Position numbers and translations under genes: made by a program. Of a stretch of DNA of 64,000 nucleotides, positions 36,201 to 43,714 are shown in pieces (position 1 is the first letter of the stretch; each line of letters begins with the position of its first letter). This DNA is from SZUA-38 sp965212525 (lineage in GTDB: Bacteria; Pseudomonadota; Gammaproteobacteria; Xanthomonadales; SZUA-38): positions 54,555 through 118,554 of the forward strand of contig CBDBVC010000001.1 of assembly GCA_965212525.1 (NCBI GenBank), given 5' to 3'. The notes beneath the pieces are model-generated. The model was not told the origin of the DNA, made no database searches, and saw only the letters and a list, made by a program, of their open reading frames with translations.

Positions 36201-37551
36201 CGGCCTGGCGTTCGGCATGGTCGAGACCGGTATGATGAGTGCGGCCATGACGGCCACGCTGACCAATACCGGCGGCCAGAACACCGCCATGCTCACCGTC
36301 TCGGTAGGTACGGTCGATTTCACCACCGCCAATGACAATTGCAGCGGCACCGTGCTGATGCCGGGGGCCATGTGCACCGTGGACGTGATCTTCAGCCCGC
36401 AGACCGATGGCGCCAGGATGGACATGCTGACCGCCATGGACGGGGTGGCACCGATGGATGCCATCGCCCTCACCGGCACTGGCTTCACACCGGCAGGTAT
36501 CGATCTGACACCGGATGCCGGCCTGGCCTTCGGCATGGTTGAAACCGGCATGACGAGCCCAGCCATGACCGCGACAGTTACCAATACCGGCGCCATGACG
36601 AGCGGATTACTGACGCTTTCAGTTGCCACGGCCGATTACATCATCAGTAATGATGGCTGTACCGGAACGACACTGATGGCCGGCGCTCAATGCACGGCAG
36701 ACATCGCATTCAATCCACAGAACGATGGCGCCAGCATGGACAATCTGATCGTGACGGATGCGGCAGGACCAATGGATGCAATCATGTTGTCCGGCACCGG
36801 CTTCACGCCAGGCGCGCTCGATCTGACGCCTGACGCCGGACTTAATTTCGGTTCAGTACAGACCGGCACGACGAGCACCGCCATGACGGCCACACTGACC
36901 AACACCGGTGGTGTGACAACCGGCATGATCACGCTGATGAGCAGCAATGGTGCTTACACGCTCAGCAATGACACCTGCAGTGGTGCCATGCTGATGGCCG
37001 GTGCCCAGTGCACCACTGATGTCATCTTCTCGCCGACTGTCGACGGCGCTCTTGCTGCCCAGTTGACTGCCATGGACGGGGTGGCACCCTCGGATGCCAT
37101 CACCCTGGACGGAACGGGTGTTCCACCCCTGTCCCTGGCCCCTGGTGGCGGCCTTGATTTCGGCAATGTGGTGGTGTTCAACGACAGTGCCACGATGACG
37201 GCCACACTGACAAACAACACCGGCAGTGCCATCAATGGTCTGGTGGATAGTATCAGTGGTGACTTCAGTCGGGTTGGCGGCAGCTGTGGCAACAGTCTGG
37301 CTGCCGGTGCCAGTTGCAGCATCGATGTCAGGTTCACACCCACCATGACCGGGGCATCGAACGGCATGCTTGATGTGGCTGGCGGCGGCGGTGAAATGAT
37401 TGCCATCACGCTCACCGGTTTCGGCATTGCTGCTTCGGCTGTGTCAGTTCCCACACTGGGTCTGCCCATGATGCTGCTACTCTCACTGCTGCTGGTCTGG
37501 GTGGCCCAGGCGAAAATCAGACAGCAAGACAGGATCAGCACAAGGCGCTGA
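33250..37551 (+). CDS. Large exported beta-helix protein with choice-of-anchor D repeats and IPTL-CTERM-like tail
   Basis: The 1433-residue product has a signal peptide (cleavage near VVWAG, about 32-33). Residues about 40-530 form a beta-helix typical of choice-of-anchor Q proteins, opened by CSLAEAMLDAFNE. Residues about 550-1390 are Ig-like choice-of-anchor D (ASPM/SPD-2/Hydin-like) repeats of 106 residues, each with LDLTPDAGLAFGMVETG, ATLTNTGG and a Cys pair. The end, SVPTLGLPMMLLLSLLL followed by basic residues, matches an IPTL-CTERM exosortase-type sorting signal. The start at 33250 is preceded by GGGGAAG. It is probably surface anchored or secreted; the sorting enzyme is not in this window. 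Confidence 0.9.
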   Translation: MTNDRCCAGFSTTMRVCLVTLTLIMFSPVVWAGTITVDTDKGDNDTMDNLCSLAEAMLDAFNESSAGDCSGATAAPNTIEFDMGYTIILSTTIANVSNELIVDGGMGVTIDGGTSNNSIFVLSASTSDLSINNLTLQNAVNSAVRINAATAVFSATNSIFDSNTANNGGAINGGESLVLTNVVFTNNEATNGNGGAVNFSGSNLVCTDCVFGNPLDPMSGNTASGNGGGLRIISGDTVANFSIINGIFAHNTANGNTGEDGGGAIWSDNSGNTGVIYAIVNSQFISNSAPNGAGGAILLSLGSRLGNAASLMTVPDLSLGGIYRSNFLDNTASGPTTPDGSGGAIYARGPMTVVQSSFINNSSDSSTGGGVAYNGTSSHTLTVANTTFNGNSADTDGGAISNTAASNIELINVTIDSNMANNSGGGLFNDNANAADFTVVNSIVSNNTGGNCAGDPVTNSGNNLQFNPNTGCGSTAFDSGDPVLDAPAILAGDNLFVLTQAINDTSAALNGGNNTVCADPPVFNLDARGLPTTRPDGQPNCDIGAYESGFDPAVLDLTPDAGLAFGMIQTGNSSAAMTATLSNTGGSDATNVSTMFTGDFSAMTDNCNGTTVMPGGNCTIDVVFSPAADGMQMGSLTATADGGIMDSITLTGEGFTPAALDLTPDAGLAFGMVETGMMSAAMTATLTNTGGQDTAMLTVSVGTADFTTANDNCSGNVLMPGAMCTVDVIFSPQTDGAKMDMLTAMDGVAPMDAIALTGTGFTPAALDLTPDAGLAFGMVETGMMSAAMTATLTNTGGQNTAMLTVSVGTVDFTTANDNCSGTVLMPGAMCTVDVIFIPQTDGAKMDMLTAMDGVAPMDAIAISGTGFTAGSLDLTPDAGLAFGMVETGMMSAAMTATLTNTGGQDTAMLTVSVGTADFTTANDNCSGTVLMPGAMCTVDVIFSPQTDGAKMDMLTAMDGVAPMDAIALTGTGFTPAALDLTPDAGLAFGMVETGMMSAAMTATLTNTGGQNTAMLTVSVGTVDFTTANDNCSGTVLMPGAMCTVDVIFSPQTDGARMDMLTAMDGVAPMDAIALTGTGFTPAGIDLTPDAGLAFGMVETGMTSPAMTATVTNTGAMTSGLLTLSVATADYIISNDGCTGTTLMAGAQCTADIAFNPQNDGASMDNLIVTDAAGPMDAIMLSGTGFTPGALDLTPDAGLNFGSVQTGTTSTAMTATLTNTGGVTTGMITLMSSNGAYTLSNDTCSGAMLMAGAQCTTDVIFSPTVDGALAAQLTAMDGVAPSDAITLDGTGVPPLSLAPGGGLDFGNVVVFNDSATMTATLTNNTGSAINGLVDSISGDFSRVGGSCGNSLAAGASCSIDVRFTPTMTGASNGMLDVAGGGGEMIAITLTGFGIAASAVSVPTLGLPMMLLLSLLLVWVAQAKIRQQDRISTRR
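35203..37110 (+). repeat. Tandem 318-bp coding repeats, two near-identical copies of a 636-bp dimer
   Basis: Repeat boundaries (GGCACCGG[T/C]TTCACxCCGG-like) fall at 35203, 35521, 35839, 36157, 36475, 36793 and 37111, exactly 318 bp apart. Units 1 and 3 share the GQDTAMLTVSVGTAD version and units 2 and 4 share the GQNTAMLTVSVGTVD version, also at synonymous bases, so units 1-2 were copied as one 636-bp block. Units 5 and 6 are diverged. The high identity predicts variation in copy number by recombination or slippage. Confidence 0.95.
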
Positions 37552-37564
37552 GCCATAAACCCAC

Positions 37565-37598
37565 CCGCTTAATGCAACTATATGGTTGCATTAAGCGG
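37565..37598. promoter_or_regulatory. Inverted repeat 1, probable ArsR operator
   Basis: A perfect 14-bp inverted repeat (CCGCTTAATGCAAC / GTTGCATTAAGCGG) with a six-base spacer. It contains GCAAC-N6-GTTGC, the same core with the same spacing as the repeat at 37613-37640. There is no T-run on either side, which speaks against a terminator. Confidence 0.75.
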
Positions 37599-37612
37599 TC
37601 TTGCATGTCACA

Positions 37613-37640
37613 ATATGCGCAACCTGGAGGTTGCGCATAT
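37613..37640. promoter_or_regulatory. Inverted repeat 2 over the ribosome binding site, probable ArsR operator
   Basis: A perfect 12-bp inverted repeat (ATATGCGCAACC / GGTTGCGCATAT) with a four-base spacer. It carries the GCAAC-N6-GTTGC core and spans the CTGGAGG ribosome binding site and the first two bases of the ATG. Its centre is 45 bp from that of repeat 1. As RNA it could also hide the ribosome binding site. Confidence 0.75.
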
Positions 37641-38088
37641 GACTGATGAAATCGTAAAGACCATAGAATTGAATTCGCCAATATCCCGTGTCTGGAGAGC
37701 AATCACCGATCACAGGGAATTTGGCCAATGGTTCCGGGTGAATCTGGATGGTCCGTTCGTACCCGGTGAAAAGTCGACAGGACAGATCACCTATCCTGGC
37801 TATGAGCACCTGAAATGGGAAGCCACGGTTGTCACCATGAAGCCCGAGACTCTGTTCGCCTATCGCTGGTGCCCCTATGGCGGTGAACCCGAGACCGATT
37901 ACAGCAATGAACCGACCACACTGGTCGAATTCAGGCTGGAGGCCAGCGGTAACGGGACTCGGCTGACCATAAGAGAATCAGGGTTTGATGCACTACCCGA
38001 TGACCCACGCCGGGTCGACGCATTACGAAGCAATGCCCAGGGCTGGACCGAGCAGGTTGGGCACATCACAGCCCACATGGCTGACTGA
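37639..38088 (+). CDS. SRPBCC family protein (AHSA1/START-like)
   Basis: The 149-residue protein has the family pattern IELNSPISRVWRAITDHREFGQWF at the start (split here as IELNSPISRVW and AITDHREFGQWF), FVPGEKSTGQITYPGYEH in the middle and the C-terminal long helix (QGWTEQVGHITAHM). SRPBCC proteins bind hydrophobic ligands in a cavity. The ATG at 37639 lies within the second inverted repeat and follows a CTGGAGG site. The ArsR regulator starts one base after its stop; this ArsR-SRPBCC pairing is a common operon type. Confidence 0.92.
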   Translation: MTDEIVKTIELNSPISRVWRAITDHREFGQWFRVNLDGPFVPGEKSTGQITYPGYEHLKWEATVVTMKPETLFAYRWCPYGGEPETDYSNEPTTLVEFRLEASGNGTRLTIRESGFDALPDDPRRVDALRSNAQGWTEQVGHITAHMAD

Positions 38089-38089
38089 C

Positions 38090-38416
38090 ATGACAGATGC
38101 AATCGAGCAGACCGCCCCCCTGTTTGCTGCCCTGGGTGATGCCACGCGGCTTCAGCTGATCACCCGACTGTGCTCGGGTGAGGATTATTCCATCAGTGAA
38201 CTCACCCTTGGCACTGACCAGAGTCGTCAGGGCGTGACAAAACACCTGAAGGTGCTGGCCACTGCAGGTATGATCAGTTCCGAACGCGTCGGTAGAGAGC
38301 GTCGTTACCGCTATCGGCCGGAGATAATCAACCAGATGCGCGATTATCTGGATACCGTCTCTCGGCAATGGGAAAACGCACTGCATCGACTGGATGACTA
38401 CCTGAACGGGCAATGA
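38090..38416 (+). CDS. ArsR family transcriptional regulator, probable autorepressor
   Basis: The 108-residue winged-helix protein has the ArsR pattern LFAALGDATRLQLITRLC, then the recognition helix TDQSRQGVTKHLKVLATAGM and the wing ERVGRERRYRYR. No cysteine pair or metal-binding helix is apparent, so it belongs to the non-metal type often paired with SRPBCC proteins. It follows that gene by one base. It probably binds the two matched inverted repeats upstream of the operon. The inducer is unknown. Confidence 0.92.
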   Translation: MTDAIEQTAPLFAALGDATRLQLITRLCSGEDYSISELTLGTDQSRQGVTKHLKVLATAGMISSERVGRERRYRYRPEIINQMRDYLDTVSRQWENALHRLDDYLNGQ

Positions 38417-38629
38417 GGTCACGGCTGGTCAGTCACCAGGTTTCTGAAAGACCACAGAATGAGAACTGTGTCACATTTTTGGTGTAAGCTATAGAACATG
38501 ATCTGAGCAGTTGCAGGGGTAGTCTCACAGGTCATGTGCCTTCATCCGGAGTGATTGAAGTCATGTGGCTGTGTCCGGTGATTGAGTAGTCCGGACATCC
38601 AGTCAGTTCTACTTCTCTGTATTTGACTG

Positions 38630-40699
38630 GTGGTGACAAAAACAGATGCAGTACCGATTCTCATGACAGAAGAACTGAACATGCTCGAGTCAGCACGTCA
38701 GGTCATGACGCCCGGAGTGCGGCTGATGGTGCTGACCACACAGCTGGCACAGGCAGCCCTGATCAGCACCCTGCTCTACCTCTTCAGCAAGGTCTTCAAG
38801 CGCGATTCTCTGCATTACTGGTGCATCAGCTGGATCGGCCTGACCATCTACTACCTCTCACTGTTCATCCCCCGCGTCATCGATTCAGGACAAACGGCAT
38901 TACTGCTGTTCTCGCTGATAGGAGAAATTGCGGGCCTGCTCAGCTGCCTGTGGCTGTTTCTGGGTGCACGTCATTTCGCCAATCTCAATGTCAGCCGCCC
39001 TGTGGCCTGGACCATTTCGGTCGCCATATTTGCCATAGTTGTTGTGTTTGTCACTCGTGCCATGTCGGATCCGCTGATCAATGATTACGGCGCCTGGATG
39101 ATTCGCTGTCTTGTCGGCGGCTGTATCTACATCGCCTCGGCCTGGTTGCTGCTGACCCGTGTCGGACACTCATCAGTCGGTCGAACACTGCTGGTGGTTG
39201 CATTCACACTGTATGGCCTGTCGCTGCTGCACTATTTCGTGCAGACAGGATCCGACTGGCTGGACAGTATCATCATTCAGTCATCGATCATCGATCTTGC
39301 GCTGCAGGCGCTGATGGGGCTGGGCACCATCATCTGGCTGCTCGAACGCGAACATGAACATGTTCTTGAAACCACTCGAAAGATCCAGCAACTGGCCTGT
39401 TTCGATCCGGTGACACGACTGCCCAACCGGGCATTGTTCATAGAAAACGCGGCTGCGATGCTGCGTCAGTCCGATTCATCCGATGAGACCCTGACAATGA
39501 TCATTGTCAATCCGGACAAGTTTGGTCGTGTCAACAAGGTATTCGGTCATATGGAGGGTGACGAAATTCTCAGGCGTGTTGCTGGGCGACTTGAAGCCGT
39601 GCTGAAGGCCAGAGACAGCCTGGCAAGACTTGAAGGTGACCAGTTCGCGGTCATGACATCAACTACCACCGAACAGGAAGCACTGGAGTGTAGTCAGCGC
39701 ATCATTGAGCGCATGCATGAGCCGTTCCTGATCAACGACTCGGAGCTGTACCTGACCGCCAGCCTCGGCGCAGCTCGCTACCCGCAGGATGGACGAACCG
39801 TGGAGAATCTGTTGCGTTGCTGCCAGCTGTCGGTTGATCGCGCCAAGCAGCAGGGCGGCGACCAGCTGCGCTACTTTGAAGTTGACATGTCATCGGTAGC
39901 TATCAAGAGCCAGAACTTCGAAACACGCTTCCGGCAGGCACTCTCCGAGGATCAGTTCGATCTGCATTATCAGCCGGTACGATCCCTGTCGAATGGTCAG
40001 ATCGTGGCCGTCGAAGCATTGCTGCGATGGAATCATCCGACCGAAGGCCTGTTGCCACCGGGTCAATTTCTGCGTGAAGCCGAACGTGCAGGACTGAGCA
40101 GCAATATCGTGCCCTGGGTACTGCAACAGACCTGTCAGAGGGCTGCAAGCCTGCACAGGGTACTGCCTGATCTGCGCATGGCCGTGAATATTGATGCACC
40201 CACATTCCAACGACCGGATTTTATCGAACTGGTGACCGATGCCCTGAAACGCAACCGGCTAAGACCCGAATATCTCGAGCTGGAGCTGACCGAGACCACG
40301 GCTATTCGTGAGCCGGATCTTGGCATGAGCACCATTCGCAGGCTTCGCAAGCTCGGTGTGCGAGTGGCACTGGATGATTTTGGCACCGGCTTTTCGTCAC
40401 TCGGCTATCTGCGGGACTTTCCAATCGATACACTGAAGATCGATCGCTCATTCGTACAGGATCTGGGTCAGAGTTCGGTCGCTGGTGCCATTGTGGAAGC
40501 CATCATCACACTGGCCAAGCGCCTCAGACTGACCCTGGTTGCCGAAGGTGTGGAAACGGGCATTCAGTACAAGATGCTGTCGGACCTGGGCTGTGATCTG
40601 GCTCAGGGATACCTGTTCTCCGAGCCTCTGCCAATCGATGATCTGCTCGCCATGATCGAAAAGGAATCGGATCACACCAGCGTGGCTGCCCAGCCCTGA
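38630..40699 (+). CDS. Membrane GGDEF-EAL protein, likely c-di-GMP phosphodiesterase
   Basis: The 689-residue protein has an N-terminal membrane region (about seven segments, residues 25-235), a GGDEF-like domain (about 260-420) and an EAL domain (about 430-680). The GGDEF signature is degenerate (LEGDQF), so cyclase activity is unlikely. The EAL domain is intact: AVEALLRWNHP, LELTETTAI, LDDFGTGFSSL and KIDRSFV. It therefore should hydrolyse c-di-GMP. The start is uncertain: a GTG at 38630 is given, with ATGs at 38663 and 38681 possible. Confidence 0.9.
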   Translation: MVTKTDAVPILMTEELNMLESARQVMTPGVRLMVLTTQLAQAALISTLLYLFSKVFKRDSLHYWCISWIGLTIYYLSLFIPRVIDSGQTALLLFSLIGEIAGLLSCLWLFLGARHFANLNVSRPVAWTISVAIFAIVVVFVTRAMSDPLINDYGAWMIRCLVGGCIYIASAWLLLTRVGHSSVGRTLLVVAFTLYGLSLLHYFVQTGSDWLDSIIIQSSIIDLALQALMGLGTIIWLLEREHEHVLETTRKIQQLACFDPVTRLPNRALFIENAAAMLRQSDSSDETLTMIIVNPDKFGRVNKVFGHMEGDEILRRVAGRLEAVLKARDSLARLEGDQFAVMTSTTTEQEALECSQRIIERMHEPFLINDSELYLTASLGAARYPQDGRTVENLLRCCQLSVDRAKQQGGDQLRYFEVDMSSVAIKSQNFETRFRQALSEDQFDLHYQPVRSLSNGQIVAVEALLRWNHPTEGLLPPGQFLREAERAGLSSNIVPWVLQQTCQRAASLHRVLPDLRMAVNIDAPTFQRPDFIELVTDALKRNRLRPEYLELELTETTAIREPDLGMSTIRRLRKLGVRVALDDFGTGFSSLGYLRDFPIDTLKIDRSFVQDLGQSSVAGAIVEAIITLAKRLRLTLVAEGVETGIQYKMLSDLGCDLAQGYLFSEPLPIDDLLAMIEKESDHTSVAAQP

Positions 40700-40806
40700 T
40701 GGATTGCCTGTTACGGCTACAATTCATACCGAACTGTTGAAGGCAATCGAGCACTGCAATCGAGCACTGGTACCGATTGTGCCAGTTCTGACGATACTGG
40801 CGATAA

Positions 40807-41814
40807 TCAGCGGTTTACGGCAAACGGATCGATGCAATCATCCCGGCCTTCGATATTGGTGAGCTTGTTCAGCAGCAATTCACCCGCGCCACGGTCTGCA
40901 AAATCATAGGTTGCCCGGATAAGTGAACAGCCTTCAAGAGCGAACAGCATGGTGCCATAGACTTCCTGGTCCGCACGATCGGCAGAAAAATCGAGGAACT
41001 GCAATCCAGAAAATGCCAGCATGGTGAGCTCGATGTTATCGACACCGTCCTGGAAAAATCCATTGCCTACAAGCCAGAACGGCTGGCCCATGTCGTCATA
41101 GGTAAACCAGGCGACAAACATGAACTGCGAGCCTCCGATCTCACCGATGGTGACAAAAAACCCCTGGTCGTTCAGATCATCCACGACATAGGTGCCTGAG
41201 TTTTCACCGCCGAGACTCAGATCCACTTCACGCTTGAACACGCGTACCGCATCAAAGTTCACTTGCGAATTGCCATCAATCGCCATCGAGTCCAGACGAA
41301 TTGTGATCGGCGCCCCGTGCATGTTCATGGGCACGAAATACTGGGCTGAGGCTGTGACGAACTCACCTTCGGGAGGCAGGGGATTGTTCCCGGTGGCGAG
41401 CACTTCACCGCCCGATTCGATTGTGATGACATAGTCGGCAAATCCGGCGTCCTTGCGATTGCCGACTTCTACTTCAAGAACGAAAAGCTTGCCGGCTTCC
41501 AGCGGTTCGGTGAGGGTCTGCACCAGTGAGTTGGGCCCATTGACGATGTATGCCACATTCAGCCCATCGGGCAAGTCTTCGTTGTAGCTCGACCCACGTG
41601 GCCGGAAGGTTCCCTTGCCTGAATTGGTTGCAACTACCCAGCCGGGCACATTGCTTGAAAAGCCACCCGAGGAAAGCGACACCGCCTCGAAACTCGGGTT
41701 TTCAACCACCAGTTCCGATTGAGCAGACACGCTACTGACAAAAAACAGACTCAGCAATGCAATCAACCACGTTTTCGTGGCATCCATCCTGAATCTGGTC
41801 TCAAATAGGTCCAT
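40807..41814 (-). CDS. Secreted two-domain protein with C-terminal WFTYD domain
   Basis: The 335-residue product from the ATG at 41814 has a signal peptide (ending SVSAQ). The N-terminal domain (about 30-200) resembles PSFE / VPGW carbohydrate-binding-like modules of secreted proteins. The C-terminal domain (about 205-330) has VAWFTYDDMGQPFWLVGNG and CSLIRATYDFADRG, a pattern also seen in the paralogs at 59705-61480. An AGGGGAA motif precedes the start. No enzymatic residues are recognised. A 7-bp inverted repeat (41850-41875) lies upstream. Confidence 0.75.
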   Translation of the reverse strand: MDLFETRFRMDATKTWLIALLSLFFVSSVSAQSELVVENPSFEAVSLSSGGFSSNVPGWVVATNSGKGTFRPRGSSYNEDLPDGLNVAYIVNGPNSLVQTLTEPLEAGKLFVLEVEVGNRKDAGFADYVITIESGGEVLATGNNPLPPEGEFVTASAQYFVPMNMHGAPITIRLDSMAIDGNSQVNFDAVRVFKREVDLSLGGENSGTYVVDDLNDQGFFVTIGEIGGSQFMFVAWFTYDDMGQPFWLVGNGFFQDGVDNIELTMLAFSGLQFLDFSADRADQEVYGTMLFALEGCSLIRATYDFADRGAGELLLNKLTNIEGRDDCIDPFAVNR

Positions 41815-41947
41815 GAATATTCCCCTGTTGCGCTGAAGCAAACGCTAAACCACCTTAACTGGTGAGTCAAGGTGGCTGGTCAGCATGGTCGAGTGCATCG
41901 ATAAGAGAGCTGGAAACGCAAGCAGTCCGAAGTTTGCGCGATCCCTG

Positions 41948-43039
41948 TCATAGAATGACGACCAGACCCTGCTCGGCCGGTACCCTGCCATGACAGACAT
42001 CAGCATAGGTCGCCGACATGCCCTCGAGACCATCGAGTGTCTTGAGTCTGAGCCATTGCATGCTCGATATCGAAGCCTTCTTCATGAACGATGCAATGCG
42101 CTGGTTGAATTCGTCCGAACCCCAGTCCGCGATTCGCCTGGAAACATGATTGGGGGCAAAGAAAAAATGACTTCGTTCGGCAAGGGATGAGATTTCATCC
42201 TGTGTCTGTTCATGATGAGTGATGCCGACCTTGACGCACTGCACCATATTGTCACCCAGCTGTTCGGACAGCGACTGCAACAAGTCGCCGTTTCCGGACA
42301 TGTCAACCAGCAGGGTACGACGGCTGCTGTCCAGTGATGCAGCGTCGTCATAGCAAACTGTGCGATCATACAGTGACAGTTCATTTACAAACGCGGCATT
42401 CGATGATGATGTCATGGCCACTGATGGTGGCGCTGTCGTATCGTCCTGCATGGCATAGGCCATACCGATGGCCGTCTTGCTCGATGCGCTCAGAATCACA
42501 ACCTGCCCGGCACCATACCATTGCCTGTCCTGAAGAAAGTCCCATAACAGGAACGAGGTAACATAAAGCGGCCAGAACAGCATGCGCACATCATCAGTCG
42601 ATCGGTCATATCCCGGTTCTGCATCGACGCGGCGGTAGAGATTATAGGGAGCCGGCAGGGAGGCACGGTGAGGCGATACATCAATGATTCGCTCTTCCGT
42701 CACGCCTCCAGCGATAATGTCCAGCTCTGTTGCCGGTGGAAAATAGCCGAACAGTCGTTCACCCTGGCTGACACCCTCAACGCGCGTTTCGGTGACCTCG
42801 GCAAATCCCCAGACAGGCATCAGGCCCCATTCACTGTTGTCATTATTCGATGCTGGAAAGAAATTCCAGTAGCCCAGCAGCTCACCCGTTACAGCGTAGG
42901 TGATGTTATTGGCCGAAAGGCCGAAACGTTCGATTCGCACCCGGATCGCATTTTCTGACAGGGGCACCCTTTCTGCAGCACTCACGTTCACGATCCGGGT
43001 CTGATCCAGGTCCTGCTTCAATGTCTGGAATTGCTTCAT
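41948..43039 (-). CDS. DUF2855 family protein
   Basis: The 363-residue product from an ATG at 43039 resembles DUF2855, proteins distantly related to quinone oxidoreductases and other medium-chain dehydrogenases. Visible features are the N-terminal IRVRIERFGLSANNITYAVT, EWGLMPVWGFAEV, GERLFGYFPPATELDI and a nucleotide-binding-like QVVILSASSKTAIGMAYAM. A GGAG site precedes the start. Substrate is not known. Confidence 0.82.
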   Translation of the reverse strand: MKQFQTLKQDLDQTRIVNVSAAERVPLSENAIRVRIERFGLSANNITYAVTGELLGYWNFFPASNNDNSEWGLMPVWGFAEVTETRVEGVSQGERLFGYFPPATELDIIAGGVTEERIIDVSPHRASLPAPYNLYRRVDAEPGYDRSTDDVRMLFWPLYVTSFLLWDFLQDRQWYGAGQVVILSASSKTAIGMAYAMQDDTTAPPSVAMTSSSNAAFVNELSLYDRTVCYDDAASLDSSRRTLLVDMSGNGDLLQSLSEQLGDNMVQCVKVGITHHEQTQDEISSLAERSHFFFAPNHVSRRIADWGSDEFNQRIASFMKKASISSMQWLRLKTLDGLEGMSATYADVCHGRVPAEQGLVVIL

Positions 43040-43257
43040 CATTTCTCCAAGTCGCTTGCGGGCCGTTGTTACGGGCATTGTCAGAGGCAGATAGTATCAT
43101 CGCCGCACGCAGAGGACCGAAATCATCTGAAGCTTTTGTCCAGAAGATCAGGGTGCCAACTGAATTCGTAAACTTGTGTCACTGAGCCGCGCTTGTATTT
43201 CTCATGCCGGATCGACAGTGATAGGATTCGCTCTCAATTCCAGCGAAGGGGAAGTAC

Positions 43258-43608
43258 ATGACCAAGACAAGACAATTGATAATGATCCTGATGGCAATGC
43301 TGTTCAGTCTCTCAGCCCAGGCTCAGTTGACATGCAATGACCTGGACAGTATTGCAGGTGATCTGGATGATGTCGCGGAGGCGCTGTCACATGTCAGCTA
43401 TATCGGTGTCAACGGCGATCTGGACATTGCACTGGGTGACCTGACCGACGCCCTCTACTACGTCTCCGAATATGAAGGTGACGGCAACCTGAATGCCTGG
43501 GTCGATGAGCTGACTCGTGCCTGGAACAACGAGGATCGTGATTCATTCGAACGTGCTCTGGATAGCATCATCGATCAGCTGGATTACCTCTTCGACAGGG
43601 ATTGCTGA
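43258..43608 (+). CDS. Small acidic secreted protein of unknown function
   Basis: The 116-residue protein has a signal peptide (about 1-22, ending SLSAQA) and a short mature chain rich in Asp and Glu with only two cysteines, one near its N-terminus (LTCNDLD) and one as its last residue (FDRDC). They may form a disulfide closing the chain. The sequence has helical repeats of DLDDVAEAL / DLTDALYYV / ALDSIIDQLDYLF. A GAAGGGGAAG ribosome binding site is clear. I recognise no family. Confidence 0.8.
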   Translation: MTKTRQLIMILMAMLFSLSAQAQLTCNDLDSIAGDLDDVAEALSHVSYIGVNGDLDIALGDLTDALYYVSEYEGDGNLNAWVDELTRAWNNEDRDSFERALDSIIDQLDYLFDRDC

Positions 43609-43714
43609 GAGAAGCCAGTTCAGATACTGCAAGGGACCGGGAATTCTAACAACCGAATTCCGGTGCCTTGCTGTTTCCGCTGACGCACTCGCCAGCAGCC
43701 AGTCACGCCAGATT

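Noticed and set aside
34884..36629. A 581-residue open frame antisense to the repeat protein
   Set aside because: It mirrors the 318-bp repeats on the other strand, with simple VSVAVMAALI-type repeats, and has no start signal. The sense protein is clearly the real gene.
38417..38629. Possible c-di-GMP riboswitch before the EAL gene
   Set aside because: The leader has some paired segments but lacks the conserved GEMM-type core that I could recognise.
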